Shown here piece by piece: positions 1 through 7,640 of a stretch of 64,000 bases of DNA. The translations under genes were made by a program, and so were the position numbers. Position 1 is the stretch's first letter, and each line of letters opens with the position of its first letter. Below the pieces are notes generated by a model. That model saw only the letters and a list, made by a program, of their open reading frames with translations. It made no database searches and was not told where the DNA came from. This stretch comes from Vicinamibacteraceae bacterium (GTDB taxonomy: Bacteria > Acidobacteriota > Thermoanaerobaculia > Multivoradales > Multivoraceae), in the NCBI GenBank assembly GCA_012270995.1, contig JAAXHG010000030.1, forward strand, positions 79,416 to 143,415, given 5' to 3'.

Positions 1-2684
1 CCGCCGCGACGCACGGTCCAACGCGCGGTTTCGGCGTGTCCGGGCAGGCGGCGTTGGGTGAGCACACGCAGCGTCCGCTCGATCATTGGATGCGCCAGGT
101 GGAGCAGGGCGACCTCGGGCCGCGGGGAGAACACGCTGCGGCCGCCCACCTGGCGCAGCAGGGAGTCGGGATCGAAGGCAAGTGACCGGACCCCGCCCGG
201 AGTGCCGCCGGTACTCTGCTGCCTCACCGACTCGTCGATCGTGTCCCTCCAGCCCGGGAGATCGGGGCGGAGGAGGCGCCAGAAGTCACCTCCGGCCGGA
301 GCGGGGCCGAGTTGCGGCCGGCCGCCGTCCGCAGCCATGGCCGCTTCGAGCGTGTGCCGGAGCGCTGCGGGATCGAAGTCGATCTCGGTTGCCAGATCCT
401 CCAGGAGCCGGGCGCTGTCCGGTTCGCGGGCGTCCGCGCTCTTGCGAGTGGGCGCGGAAGCCGGGTGCTCGGCCAGTCCGAGAAGCCGCGGAATGCCCTC
501 GCTTCGCGCCTGACGGATCTCCCGTGTCAGCCCGTGGTCCAGGTCGAACTGGACCCTTGCCAGGTCTTCGCCCTCAATCAGCCGGCGGTGAGCGGCGACA
601 TCGAAGAGTTCGTTCACGGAACCCAGGTCTTCCCGGATCTCGTTCGCTTTGCGGATGACGTGGTCGAGGAACTGGAGATCCGGGTCGGCGTCGCTCAGGA
701 AGTGATGCACGGTCACGTCGCGGGCCTGGCCGTAGCGGTCGAGCCGACCGTTTCGTTGCTCGAGACGGGAGGGGTTCCAAGGGCAGTCGTAGTGCAGCAG
801 GTAGCGCGCGCTGCGGTGCAGGTTGAGGCCTTCCGAGGCAGCGTCGGTGGCGATCAGGATGCGCACCCCGGAGTCCGGGTCGTTGAAGGCCTCCCTGACC
901 CGGTTGCGGTCGGCGTCATCCATTCCGCCGGCGCCGCCGGAACCGAAGAGGGTCAACACATGGGGGTCGCAGCGACCTCGCAGGCGTCGTTCGAGGTAGT
1001 CGAGCGTCGTCTTGTACTCGGTAAAGACGACGAGGCGTTCGTCGTTCCTGAACGAAGGCGTCGGGTCGCTGCCGACCGGGATCAGCAGGAGCTCCTCGAT
1101 CAGGGCCGACAGGGCGTCGAAGCGAGCATCGACCTTGGGGGTCTGCTCGATTGTCGGCGGACCGTCCGAGGTGAACCCGAGAGCTTCGAGAGCATGGTCG
1201 ATGGCCGCCATCTCGCCGGCAACAGAGTCCGCGACATTGAGGAGCCAGGCGCCAACGACGCCGGCAGCGGTCCCCGTGCGTTCCTCGGTTTCCCGGTCGT
1301 CGGAGGTCTCGCGCGCGACCGAGCGTTGGGCCGCCGTCATGTCGGCGTCGGTGGCAGCTCGCGCGGCTCGCTCGGCTCGGGCATAGCCGTCTCGGGCGCG
1401 GTACCAGGAGTCGGCGAAGGCGGTCGGGCAGGATAGGAGGCGCTTGCCCAGGATCTCGATCGCGAACGTTCCGGCCCGCTCGCGGGCCTGGCTGGCCGCG
1501 ATGGCGCTGCGTACGGCCTTTCGGAAGTCGTGGAAGGCCTCGGAAAGGGCTTGCTCGCGCCGGCTGCGGTGGAGCAGGACGGGCTTGGGTGGTTTGCGAG
1601 TGCAGAACCGGGGCGCGGCTGACGCGCGGTTCAGGTCGCGTTTCAGGCGGCGCACCACCAACTGGCCGACGCGGTCCCGCGCGCGGTCGGTGAGTTCGTC
1701 GGTCTGGCTGACGCGCACCGGGTCGAGGATCTCCAGCAGACCGGTGAACGACCGGGTATGGCCGTTGTGCGGCGTAGCGGAGAGGAACAGGCGGTGTTCG
1801 AAGCAGGGCGCGATCTGCCGCAGCATCTGACACAGCTCGCTGTCGTCGCCGAAGGGCGAGGGCATCAGGTTGTGGCACTCGTCGACGATCAGAAGATCCC
1901 AGGCAAGCCGGGGTGACCCGTCGGGCGTCTGGCTGGCGGCCAGGAACTGCTCCTGGATGTCGGGCTGGCGCAGGTAGTGGTAGGAGGCGACGATGCGGCT
2001 GAACGACCGCCAGGGGTTTGCGTCGATTCCGAGTTCCCTGCGCAGGCGCTCGGTGCGCTCACGGTCGACCACCTCGAACGGCAAGGCGAACTTGGTGTCG
2101 AGTTCGTCGCGCCACTGCAGGCGCAGGGCGGCCGGCACCAGGACGAGCACGCGGCGGATGCGCCGGCGCAGCAGGAGTTCCTTGAGGATCAACCCCGCTT
2201 CGACGGTCTTGCCCAGGCCGACATCGTCGGCGATGAGCAGGTTCACCCGCGGCATCTGCAGCGCGCGCAGCAACGGCACGAGCTGGTAGTCCTCTACCCG
2301 GATGCCGCTGTGGAGAGGACTCGAGACCGGCTGACGGTCGAGAGGGCCGGTGCCGTCGGGGTCGAGGTATGGCATGAGCGCCGTCCAGCGCGCGGCGCGC
2401 AGCAGGGCGTCGAAGTCCTCGGCGGGCATCGGTGAGGTGTCGTGGACCCGGGGCAGCTGGCTTGGCGGGAGGAGCTTGCGACCCGGTTCGAGTTCCCAGA
2501 GGAGGCGCTCGCTGTGGGGCGAGTCGTGGTCCTTGTACTCGACCTGCACCAGGTGCAGGCGGCCCGCGTCATCGCCGTGCGGACTGTCGTATGGCTCTAC
2601 GGAAGCGACGATGCCGCGGCGGTTGCGGACCCGGGCGAGCATGCCGACTCGGGGAATGTCGGTGCTTGTTGGTGTCTGCTGCAT
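1..2684 (-). CDS. SNF2-family helicase, DrmD-like (3' end beyond window)
   Basis: Reading the minus strand from an ATG at 2684 gives one open frame of 894 codons that runs off the left edge. Residues 1-150 form a non-helicase N-terminal region. A Walker A motif (DVGLGKT, Lys159) and a DECH box (Asp268) follow, then a SATP-type motif III, and a helicase C domain containing VFTEYKTTLDYLE, ATDAASEGLNL and the QRNGRLDRYGQ arginine-finger region. These are SNF2 superfamily-2 hallmarks. The N-terminal region and overall plan resemble DrmD, the SNF2 protein of class 1 DISARM phage-defence systems. DrmD is normally transcribed ahead of the drm methylase and drmABC, which here would lie left of the window. 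The SNF2 helicase call is firm; the DISARM assignment is inference and depends on the neighbours. The alternative is a stand-alone SNF2 protein of another defence locus. Confidence 0.8.
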   Translation of the reverse strand, partial: MQQTPTSTDIPRVGMLARVRNRRGIVASVEPYDSPHGDDAGRLHLVQVEYKDHDSPHSERLLWELEPGRKLLPPSQLPRVHDTSPMPAEDFDALLRAARWTALMPYLDPDGTGPLDRQPVSSPLHSGIRVEDYQLVPLLRALQMPRVNLLIADDVGLGKTVEAGLILKELLLRRRIRRVLVLVPAALRLQWRDELDTKFALPFEVVDRERTERLRRELGIDANPWRSFSRIVASYHYLRQPDIQEQFLAASQTPDGSPRLAWDLLIVDECHNLMPSPFGDDSELCQMLRQIAPCFEHRLFLSATPHNGHTRSFTGLLEILDPVRVSQTDELTDRARDRVGQLVVRRLKRDLNRASAAPRFCTRKPPKPVLLHRSRREQALSEAFHDFRKAVRSAIAASQARERAGTFAIEILGKRLLSCPTAFADSWYRARDGYARAERAARAATDADMTAAQRSVARETSDDRETEERTGTAAGVVGAWLLNVADSVAGEMAAIDHALEALGFTSDGPPTIEQTPKVDARFDALSALIEELLLIPVGSDPTPSFRNDERLVVFTEYKTTLDYLERRLRGRCDPHVLTLFGSGGAGGMDDADRNRVREAFNDPDSGVRILIATDAASEGLNLHRSARYLLHYDCPWNPSRLEQRNGRLDRYGQARDVTVHHFLSDADPDLQFLDHVIRKANEIREDLGSVNELFDVAAHRRLIEGEDLARVQFDLDHGLTREIRQARSEGIPRLLGLAEHPASAPTRKSADAREPDSARLLEDLATEIDFDPAALRHTLEAAMAADGGRPQLGPAPAGGDFWRLLRPDLPGWRDTIDESVRQQSTGGTPGGVRSLAFDPDSLLRQVGGRSVFSPRPEVALLHLAHPMIERTLRVLTQRRLPGHAETARWTVRRG

Positions 2685-2849
2685 ACCCCTCTGGCCGGCC
2701 CGATTCTCTGGTGGCCTCCGTTGGCGGAGACGTGTCCGGTGTCAAGTTCTGTTGACGGATTCCGGGAGTGTATGCGGGCGGGGGGATGATCGGAACTCCG
2801 AGGTTGCAGCCGTTCTTTGCGACCCGGAGCGTCAGGGTGGGACTGATGG

Positions 2850-2865
2850 TATATCCCGTGATATA
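2850..2865. promoter_or_regulatory. Inverted repeat upstream of vapBC, candidate operator
   Basis: TATATC-CCGT-GATATA is a perfect 6-bp inverted repeat lying 46 bp before the antitoxin ATG, in an AT-rich patch unusual for this sequence. VapB-type AbrB antitoxins generally bind palindromes in their own promoter, so this is the natural candidate operator. Flanking bases extend the symmetry imperfectly. Confidence 0.45.
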
Positions 2866-2911
2866 TCCTCAATGGCCAAGTGCTTGGACCGACCACAACG
2901 GAGGAAGCGCC

Positions 2912-3154
2912 ATGAACAAGGAGCCGGACTACAGGGGAGTCGCCAAGGTGTTCTGGAGCGGCCGCAGCCAGGCGGTACGGCTTCCGGCAGCGTGCCGGTT
3001 CGAGACCTCTGAGGTGGAAGTCATCAAGGAAGGGGACCGGCTCACGTTGCTTCCGCGCGGGAAGAACTGGGGTGCGTACTTCGACTCGAAGTCCCGCGGG
3101 AGTCTTCCGGCGCGCAGCCAGCCGCCGCTCGAGGAGCGGGACCGTCTCCGCTGA
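2912..3154 (+). CDS. vapB: VapB-like AbrB/MazE-family antitoxin
   Basis: This 80-residue protein carries the AbrB/SpoVT swapped-hairpin signature: a region around WSGRSQAVRLPAACRF, then EVEVIKEGDRLTLLPR. The C-terminal tail (Arg/Pro/Glu rich) would bind and neutralise the toxin. The ATG at 2912 was chosen over upstream in-frame starts because GGAGG sits seven bases before it and the AbrB domain starts just downstream. The stop overlaps the toxin start (TGATG), implying coupled translation. The antitoxin acts in the cytoplasm as both neutraliser and autorepressor, as is known for the family. Function is assigned by family resemblance and gene pairing. Confidence 0.85.
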   Translation: MNKEPDYRGVAKVFWSGRSQAVRLPAACRFETSEVEVIKEGDRLTLLPRGKNWGAYFDSKSRGSLPARSQPPLEERDRLR

Positions 3155-3561
3155 TGTACATGCTGGACACGGACATGTGCATCTACCTGATCAATGAACG
3201 CGATCAGGCCCTGCGGCAGAAGTTCGAGGAGAACACTTCCAGCGTGTGCGTTTCCTCCATCACCTACGCGGAACTCTGCTTTGGCGTGGCCCACTCGGCC
3301 CGGGTTGAAGAGAACCAGAAGGAGCTTCAGGCCTTCTGTCTCGATCTCGACATTCTGCCGTTCGACACCGAAGCTGGCGTTCACTACGGGCGGATCCGCC
3401 AGGAGCTGGGGCGACGCGGCGAGCCGATAGGCGCGAACGACCTTCTGATTGCAGCCCACGCCTGCAGCGCTGACGCCACTCTGGTCACGAACAACGAGAG
3501 GGAGTTTGGCCGCGTGCCCGACCTGCGCGTCGAGAATTGGCTGGCGGGGGTGTTCCGCTGA
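3154..3561 (+). CDS. vapC: VapC-family PIN-domain ribonuclease toxin
   Basis: The 135-residue protein is a single PIN domain of normal VapC length. The metal-binding acidic residues of the family are visible: Asp5 in MLDTD, Glu40 in ITYAEL, Asp96 in GANDLLIAA, and a TNNEREF motif at 112-118. PIN toxins of this group cleave tRNA or rRNA in a Mg2+-dependent way; the target here cannot be read from sequence. The gene overlaps vapB by one base and shares its promoter. All catalytic residues are present, so the toxin looks active. Confidence 0.9.
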   Translation: MYMLDTDMCIYLINERDQALRQKFEENTSSVCVSSITYAELCFGVAHSARVEENQKELQAFCLDLDILPFDTEAGVHYGRIRQELGRRGEPIGANDLLIAAHACSADATLVTNNEREFGRVPDLRVENWLAGVFR

Positions 3562-3630
3562 TGCCGATCTCGTGGACTCCCGGCAGGTTCTCGTCATCTA
3601 AACGGCCGGTGTAGGCCAGAAACACGAAGA

Positions 3631-3648
3631 CCCACGCCGCAGCGTGGG
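3631..3648. terminator. Hairpin between convergent vapC and DUF2442 gene
   Basis: CCCACGC-CGCA-GCGTGGG is a perfect 7-bp stem with a 4-base loop in the 144 bp between two convergent genes. There is no U-tract, so it may be a weak or factor-assisted bidirectional terminator. The rest of this gap shows nothing coding that I can support. Confidence 0.4.
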
Positions 3649-3705
3649 CCTCGGAATGAGAGCATGTGAGGGTTGCGGAACCCTCCCGGCGTCTCGGCCG
3701 AGAGG

Positions 3706-3978
3706 CTACAGCCGAGCTGGGCCGACCGTCAAAGGGTCGACCGCCTTTCCGGTGACCTGGAGATACAGCGCGTCGGGGCATAGCTCAACGTCGTCGCCCC
3801 ACACGACGGAGCCGTGCTTCGCCACCCGTACCGCGTCGAAGATGTCCGCGGCGTCCCAGCAACGGAAAACGCCCCTCCCGGCAAGGTGAGAGAGGTCGAC
3901 GACGTCCTCGGCACCGTCCGAGAAGCGGAGCCAGAGCTTGAATCCGTTGCGCGGTTCGACTTCGATTGGCCGGGTCAT
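3706..3978 (-). CDS. DUF2442 domain-containing protein
   Basis: The 90-residue product reads as a DUF2442 domain: an N-terminal strand ending LRFSDGAEDVVDLSHL, then GVFRCW, and a C-terminal WGDDVELCPDALY. These are the conserved positions of this small family, often encoded beside toxin-antitoxin or DUF4160 genes. The family has no established biochemical role. The ATG at 3978 is the first start giving the full domain. It converges with vapC across the hairpin at 3631-3648 and is separated from the upstream glycosyltransferase gene by about 55 bp. Confidence 0.7.
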   Translation of the reverse strand: MTRPIEVEPRNGFKLWLRFSDGAEDVVDLSHLAGRGVFRCWDAADIFDAVRVAKHGSVVWGDDVELCPDALYLQVTGKAVDPLTVGPARL

Positions 3979-4018
3979 CGTTTGATCGGCGCGATCCTAT
4001 CCCGCATGTTCCGGTCTC

Positions 4019-4056
4019 CCGACTCCGAGATTTCAGCCGTCCGACTCCGAGATTTC
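4019..4056. repeat. 16-bp direct repeat at the stop of the glycosyltransferase gene
   Basis: CCGACTCCGAGATTTC occurs at 4019-4034 and again at 4041-4056, a 22-bp period. The second copy encodes the last residues of the glycosyltransferase protein and the first lies over its stop. It looks like a small local duplication without an evident function. Confidence 0.7.
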
Positions 4057-6255
4057 GGTCCGGCGCCTGAACAGCGCGGCACCGACTAGAAGCGCCGCAG
4101 CTGCAGCGTAGGGCAGCGCCAGCAGGCGGATCATCACCGGTACGTGGGCCATCGTGTGGGCGAAGAAGACGGCGTACCAGGCCGGGACGGACCAGCCGGC
4201 GGCGAGGATGCCAGCCCAGCGCCAGGGGTCTTCGAGCGTCCACCAGTGGCGGAGGATGTAGAGGGTGGCGGCGATCAGAGTGACCGCCGTGAGGCCGACC
4301 AGGACGAGAGCCAGAACCTGTGAGCCGAGTCCGACGGTGCCGAGGTTGTTCTCGAGCCGGTCGAGGAACCGTTCCACAGTCGGCCGGCCCGCGTAGAAGG
4401 GGTCGATCTCCGGGTGGATCGAGCTCCGCGCGGCGCCGTAGAGCCTGTGGGTGAGCTGGTCCCAGAACTTGAAGAGGACGGATTCGCGGAAGGTGAGTTC
4501 AGCAAGTACGACCCGCAGCAGGAAGACGGCGGAGAGGCAGCCGACATAGGCGGCGCCGCAGCGGATCAGCAGGCGCCGGCGCCAGGTCCGGGGATCGGCG
4601 AGACGCTGGCTCCGCTGCACGTCGAGGCCCGTGGCCGGTGGCGAAGCCGTGGCGAGTGCGAGCAGTAGAACGGCGAGCCCGATCAGGGCGCTGCCGAAGA
4701 GCAGTTCGTGGTAGGCGATCAGGGCGCCGAATACGCCGAAGAGCAGAACCTGGCGTTCCGGTTTCCAGGACGCGATCCGCAGGACCGGCACCGCGAGGAG
4801 CAGAGCCAGGGTCAGGCCGTTCGATGCTCCAACGGTGAGACTCCCGGCCCGGTCGTGGAGATCGAGGAAGAGAAGCAGACAGACGAAGAGGACGGCGTAG
4901 GTGGCGGGCTGGAACAGGGTCTGGCGCTTCAGCAGTCGGCTCGTCGCTTCGTCTTCAGCGGTCGGCAGGCCGAGCACTCGCCGGAAGCGAGCTGGAAGTT
5001 CCCGGTCCCGGGGTTCGCGGTCCCAGGGATGGGGCGCGGTGACCACGGCTCCCGCCAGTAGCAGGGCGCCGCCAAGACCGACGCCCAGCAGAACGAATGT
5101 CAGCGCCTCCAGAAGACTTCGGAGCCCATTGACGCCGAGCAGCGGCAGCAGCCACTGCAGCATCACCCGCTGGCCGGCCCAATACTGGTGGTAGAAGACG
5201 GTCAGGTAGTCCGAGTCATCGACGGCGCCCTGGTCGAGCCGCTGCTTGAGCGCGTCGCACGGTCGCTGCGGGCGGGTGTAGCGGTACACGCGGCGGGGGG
5301 AGACGGTGCGTTCCCAGGTCGAACCTCCCCGGTCGAGCGCCATCAGGCTGAGCAGGCAGTCGTTGAACCGCTCGGCAGAGTCGTCGAGGGTGCGCTCCGG
5401 GTGCGCGTAGGACGCCCGTAGCGCGTCGGCGACGGGTTCCGGGTCGGCGCGGACGGCCAGCCAGTTGAGGGCCAGGAAGACGGCGGTCGCGGCGAGGGTC
5501 ACGACGCCGATGAGGGCGGCGCCGCGGAGGGCGCCCAGGCGCCGCTGGGTGTGCCAGGCACCTCCCGGTGCGGGCGGTACGGCGGGCGGAGGCGAAAACA
5601 GGAGCGTACGCAGGATGCGGAAGCCGTCGCGGAACGCCTTGAGCTTGCTCGCCGACCCCTCCGACCTTGCGAAGTAGGGGCACTCGATTTCGTCCCAGGC
5701 CAGGTCCGACGAAGCGGCGAAGAGGGTCAGTTCGGTCTCGATCTCGAAACCGTCCGAGCGGGCTGGGAAGCGTTCGACGAATCGACGGGAGAAAGCCCGG
5801 TAGCCGGACAGGAGGTCGTGGACGCGGGGGCCGCAGCGCCAGCGGGCGAGGGTGCTGAACAGCCGGTTGCCGAGGCGGCGCAGCGGCGTGTAGGCGTGCG
5901 CGTCGGCGCGTTTGCGGGCCGCGACGACCATGTCGAGGTCGTGCTCCTGGAGGGTCGAGACGAGGTGGCCGGCGCTCTCGGCGTCGTAGGTGCCGTCGCC
6001 GTCGGCCATGACGTAGATGTCGGCGTCCACCTCGCGGAACAGGCGACGGATGGCTCGGCCCTTGCCACGCCGGGGCTCGGCGACGACAGTGGCGCCCGCC
6101 GCCCTGGCGGCTTCGGCGGTGTCGTCGTCGGAACCGTTGTCGCAGACGTGGATGCGAGCGTCAGGAAGAGCACGCTGGAACGCTGCCACGACAGCGGCGA
6201 TCGTCGCCTCCTCATTGAGGCAGGGGAGAAGGACGGCGATGCGAGCGCTGGTCAG
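4033..6255 (-). CDS. Membrane-anchored family 2 glycosyltransferase
   Basis: The N-terminal ~230 residues are a GT2 (GT-A) domain like dolichyl-phosphate or undecaprenyl-phosphate sugar transferases. It opens IAVLLPCLNEE, carries a DGDGTYD metal-binding motif near residue 85, and has the FSRRFVERFP segment typical of this group. About eight to ten hydrophobic segments follow, the last group at the C-terminus, giving roughly 740 residues. It probably transfers a sugar to a polyprenyl phosphate at the cytoplasmic membrane. The start needs care: the first ATG/GTG in frame (GTG 6189) would delete the conserved first strand. The only upstream candidate before an in-frame TAG is a CTG at 6255 that overlaps the preceding gene's stop as CTGA. 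The family call is firm, the start is inference, and the substrate is unknown. Confidence 0.8.
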   Translation of the reverse strand: MTSARIAVLLPCLNEEATIAAVVAAFQRALPDARIHVCDNGSDDDTAEAARAAGATVVAEPRRGKGRAIRRLFREVDADIYVMADGDGTYDAESAGHLVSTLQEHDLDMVVAARKRADAHAYTPLRRLGNRLFSTLARWRCGPRVHDLLSGYRAFSRRFVERFPARSDGFEIETELTLFAASSDLAWDEIECPYFARSEGSASKLKAFRDGFRILRTLLFSPPPAVPPAPGGAWHTQRRLGALRGAALIGVVTLAATAVFLALNWLAVRADPEPVADALRASYAHPERTLDDSAERFNDCLLSLMALDRGGSTWERTVSPRRVYRYTRPQRPCDALKQRLDQGAVDDSDYLTVFYHQYWAGQRVMLQWLLPLLGVNGLRSLLEALTFVLLGVGLGGALLLAGAVVTAPHPWDREPRDRELPARFRRVLGLPTAEDEATSRLLKRQTLFQPATYAVLFVCLLLFLDLHDRAGSLTVGASNGLTLALLLAVPVLRIASWKPERQVLLFGVFGALIAYHELLFGSALIGLAVLLLALATASPPATGLDVQRSQRLADPRTWRRRLLIRCGAAYVGCLSAVFLLRVVLAELTFRESVLFKFWDQLTHRLYGAARSSIHPEIDPFYAGRPTVERFLDRLENNLGTVGLGSQVLALVLVGLTAVTLIAATLYILRHWWTLEDPWRWAGILAAGWSVPAWYAVFFAHTMAHVPVMIRLLALPYAAAAALLVGAALFRRRTEISESDG

Positions 6256-7625
6256 GATGCGTTGCCGCCGCCGGTCGAGTCGGCCTCGCTACCGGCCGGT
6301 CCGAGGGCGAACAGGTGCTCGCGGCCGCGGATGTAGAGCCGGTCGCCGACGATCGCCGGCGTCGCCCAGACCGACTCGCCGAGCGAGAAGCTGCCGAGCA
6401 CCTCGTGCTCCCGGCCGGCGCGGAAGAGCGCCCCGTCGCCGTCCGTGTTGACCATCAGGATGCGGCCGCCGCCGCCGACCATGGAGGCGGAGTAGCGGCC
6501 GCGGATCGGCAGCCGGCCGCCTTCGTAGACGACTTCGCCGGTGCGCGCGTCGAGGCAGGTGATCACGCCGCCGTCGTTGGTCACGTAGAGCAGCCCGTCG
6601 TACAGCAGATTCGAGGGCACGTAGCCGGTGCCCTTGCGGTACGTCCAGGCCCGCGCTTCGTTGCTGCCGGTGAGATCGCCGCGACTGTCGAGCGGGATCG
6701 CGAACGTGATCTTGGCCGGGTACCCGGAGGTGAACACGGCCAGGTCGTCGACCGTCATCGGGATGTGGATCGCGTTGTTCTGAAGGCCAGTGGCCCGCCA
6801 GAGTTCGCTGCCGTCCGCTGGGTCGTAGGCGATGACGTACTCGTAGCCGCTGGTCAGCAACTGTTCCTGCCCGTCGTGCTCGACCAGTACGGGCGTCGCC
6901 CAGCTCGCCTGCACCGGCCGGTCGTGCTTCCAGACCTCCTTGCCGGTCAGCGCGTCCAGCGCGACGATGAAGGAGTCGTCGCCGCTGTCCTCGTCGGCCA
7001 GGATGATGAGGAGGCCGTCGTGCAGCACCGGCGAACTGCCGACGCCGAGCCCGACCGTCTTGATGTTGCCGATGTCGCGCTCCCAGACCGGCTCGCCGTC
7101 GACGGTGTACGCGTAGACGCCCTCGGAACCGAAGTAGGCGTAGACGCGCTCACCGTCGGTGACCGGCGTGGGTGAGGCGTAGGACGACTCGGAGTGGCGG
7201 TCGTCGTAGACGCGTCCGGCGTAGGCCGTGCGGGACCAGAGCAGGTCCCCCTGTTCGGCGTCGAGCGCGATCGCCTTCATCGTGTGGTGGCGGTTTCCGT
7301 CGACCGCCTGCGGGTGCTTGAAGGGCCGACCGCCGAAGCTGTGCTCGGGCGGTCCGGCCCCGGGAATCACGTCGCCGACGATCGCCGTGGTCAGGAACAC
7401 CTTGCCGTTCGAAACCACGGGCGACGAGTGGCCGCGGCCTTCGATCTTCGTCTTCCAGAGCAGGTTGCGGTCCAGGTCGAGGTCGGCGGCCGGGCCGGGG
7501 CCGGAACGGGCGATGCCGCTGCCGTCGGCGCCGCGGAAGCCGGGCCAGTCGTTGGCGTCGGCCGCAATCACGGGCGCTGCTCCGAGGGTTGCGGCGAGGA
7601 GGAGGAGGCGGAGGCTCTTCGACAT
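6252..7625 (-). CDS. Secreted PQQ-type (BamB-like) beta-propeller protein
   Basis: This 457-residue protein begins with a clear signal peptide (hydrophobic core LLLLAATLGAAP, Ala-rich cleavage region). WPGFRG and a series of PQQ/YWTD-type blades follow, such as GKVFLTTA, VYAYFGSEGVYAYTVDGEPVWERDIG and ALDALTGKEVWKH. Such proteins are periplasmic or outer-membrane associated; some are PQQ dehydrogenase relatives, but no catalytic calcium/PQQ residues can be asserted here. AGGAGA precedes the ATG. It lies 15 bp downstream of the tricorn-like protease gene and overlaps the next gene by 4 bases, so the three probably form one transcript. Confidence 0.8.
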   Translation of the reverse strand: MSKSLRLLLLAATLGAAPVIAADANDWPGFRGADGSGIARSGPGPAADLDLDRNLLWKTKIEGRGHSSPVVSNGKVFLTTAIVGDVIPGAGPPEHSFGGRPFKHPQAVDGNRHHTMKAIALDAEQGDLLWSRTAYAGRVYDDRHSESSYASPTPVTDGERVYAYFGSEGVYAYTVDGEPVWERDIGNIKTVGLGVGSSPVLHDGLLIILADEDSGDDSFIVALDALTGKEVWKHDRPVQASWATPVLVEHDGQEQLLTSGYEYVIAYDPADGSELWRATGLQNNAIHIPMTVDDLAVFTSGYPAKITFAIPLDSRGDLTGSNEARAWTYRKGTGYVPSNLLYDGLLYVTNDGGVITCLDARTGEVVYEGGRLPIRGRYSASMVGGGGRILMVNTDGDGALFRAGREHEVLGSFSLGESVWATPAIVGDRLYIRGREHLFALGPAGSEADSTGGGNAS

Positions 7626-7640
7626 GGGATTCTCCTGACG

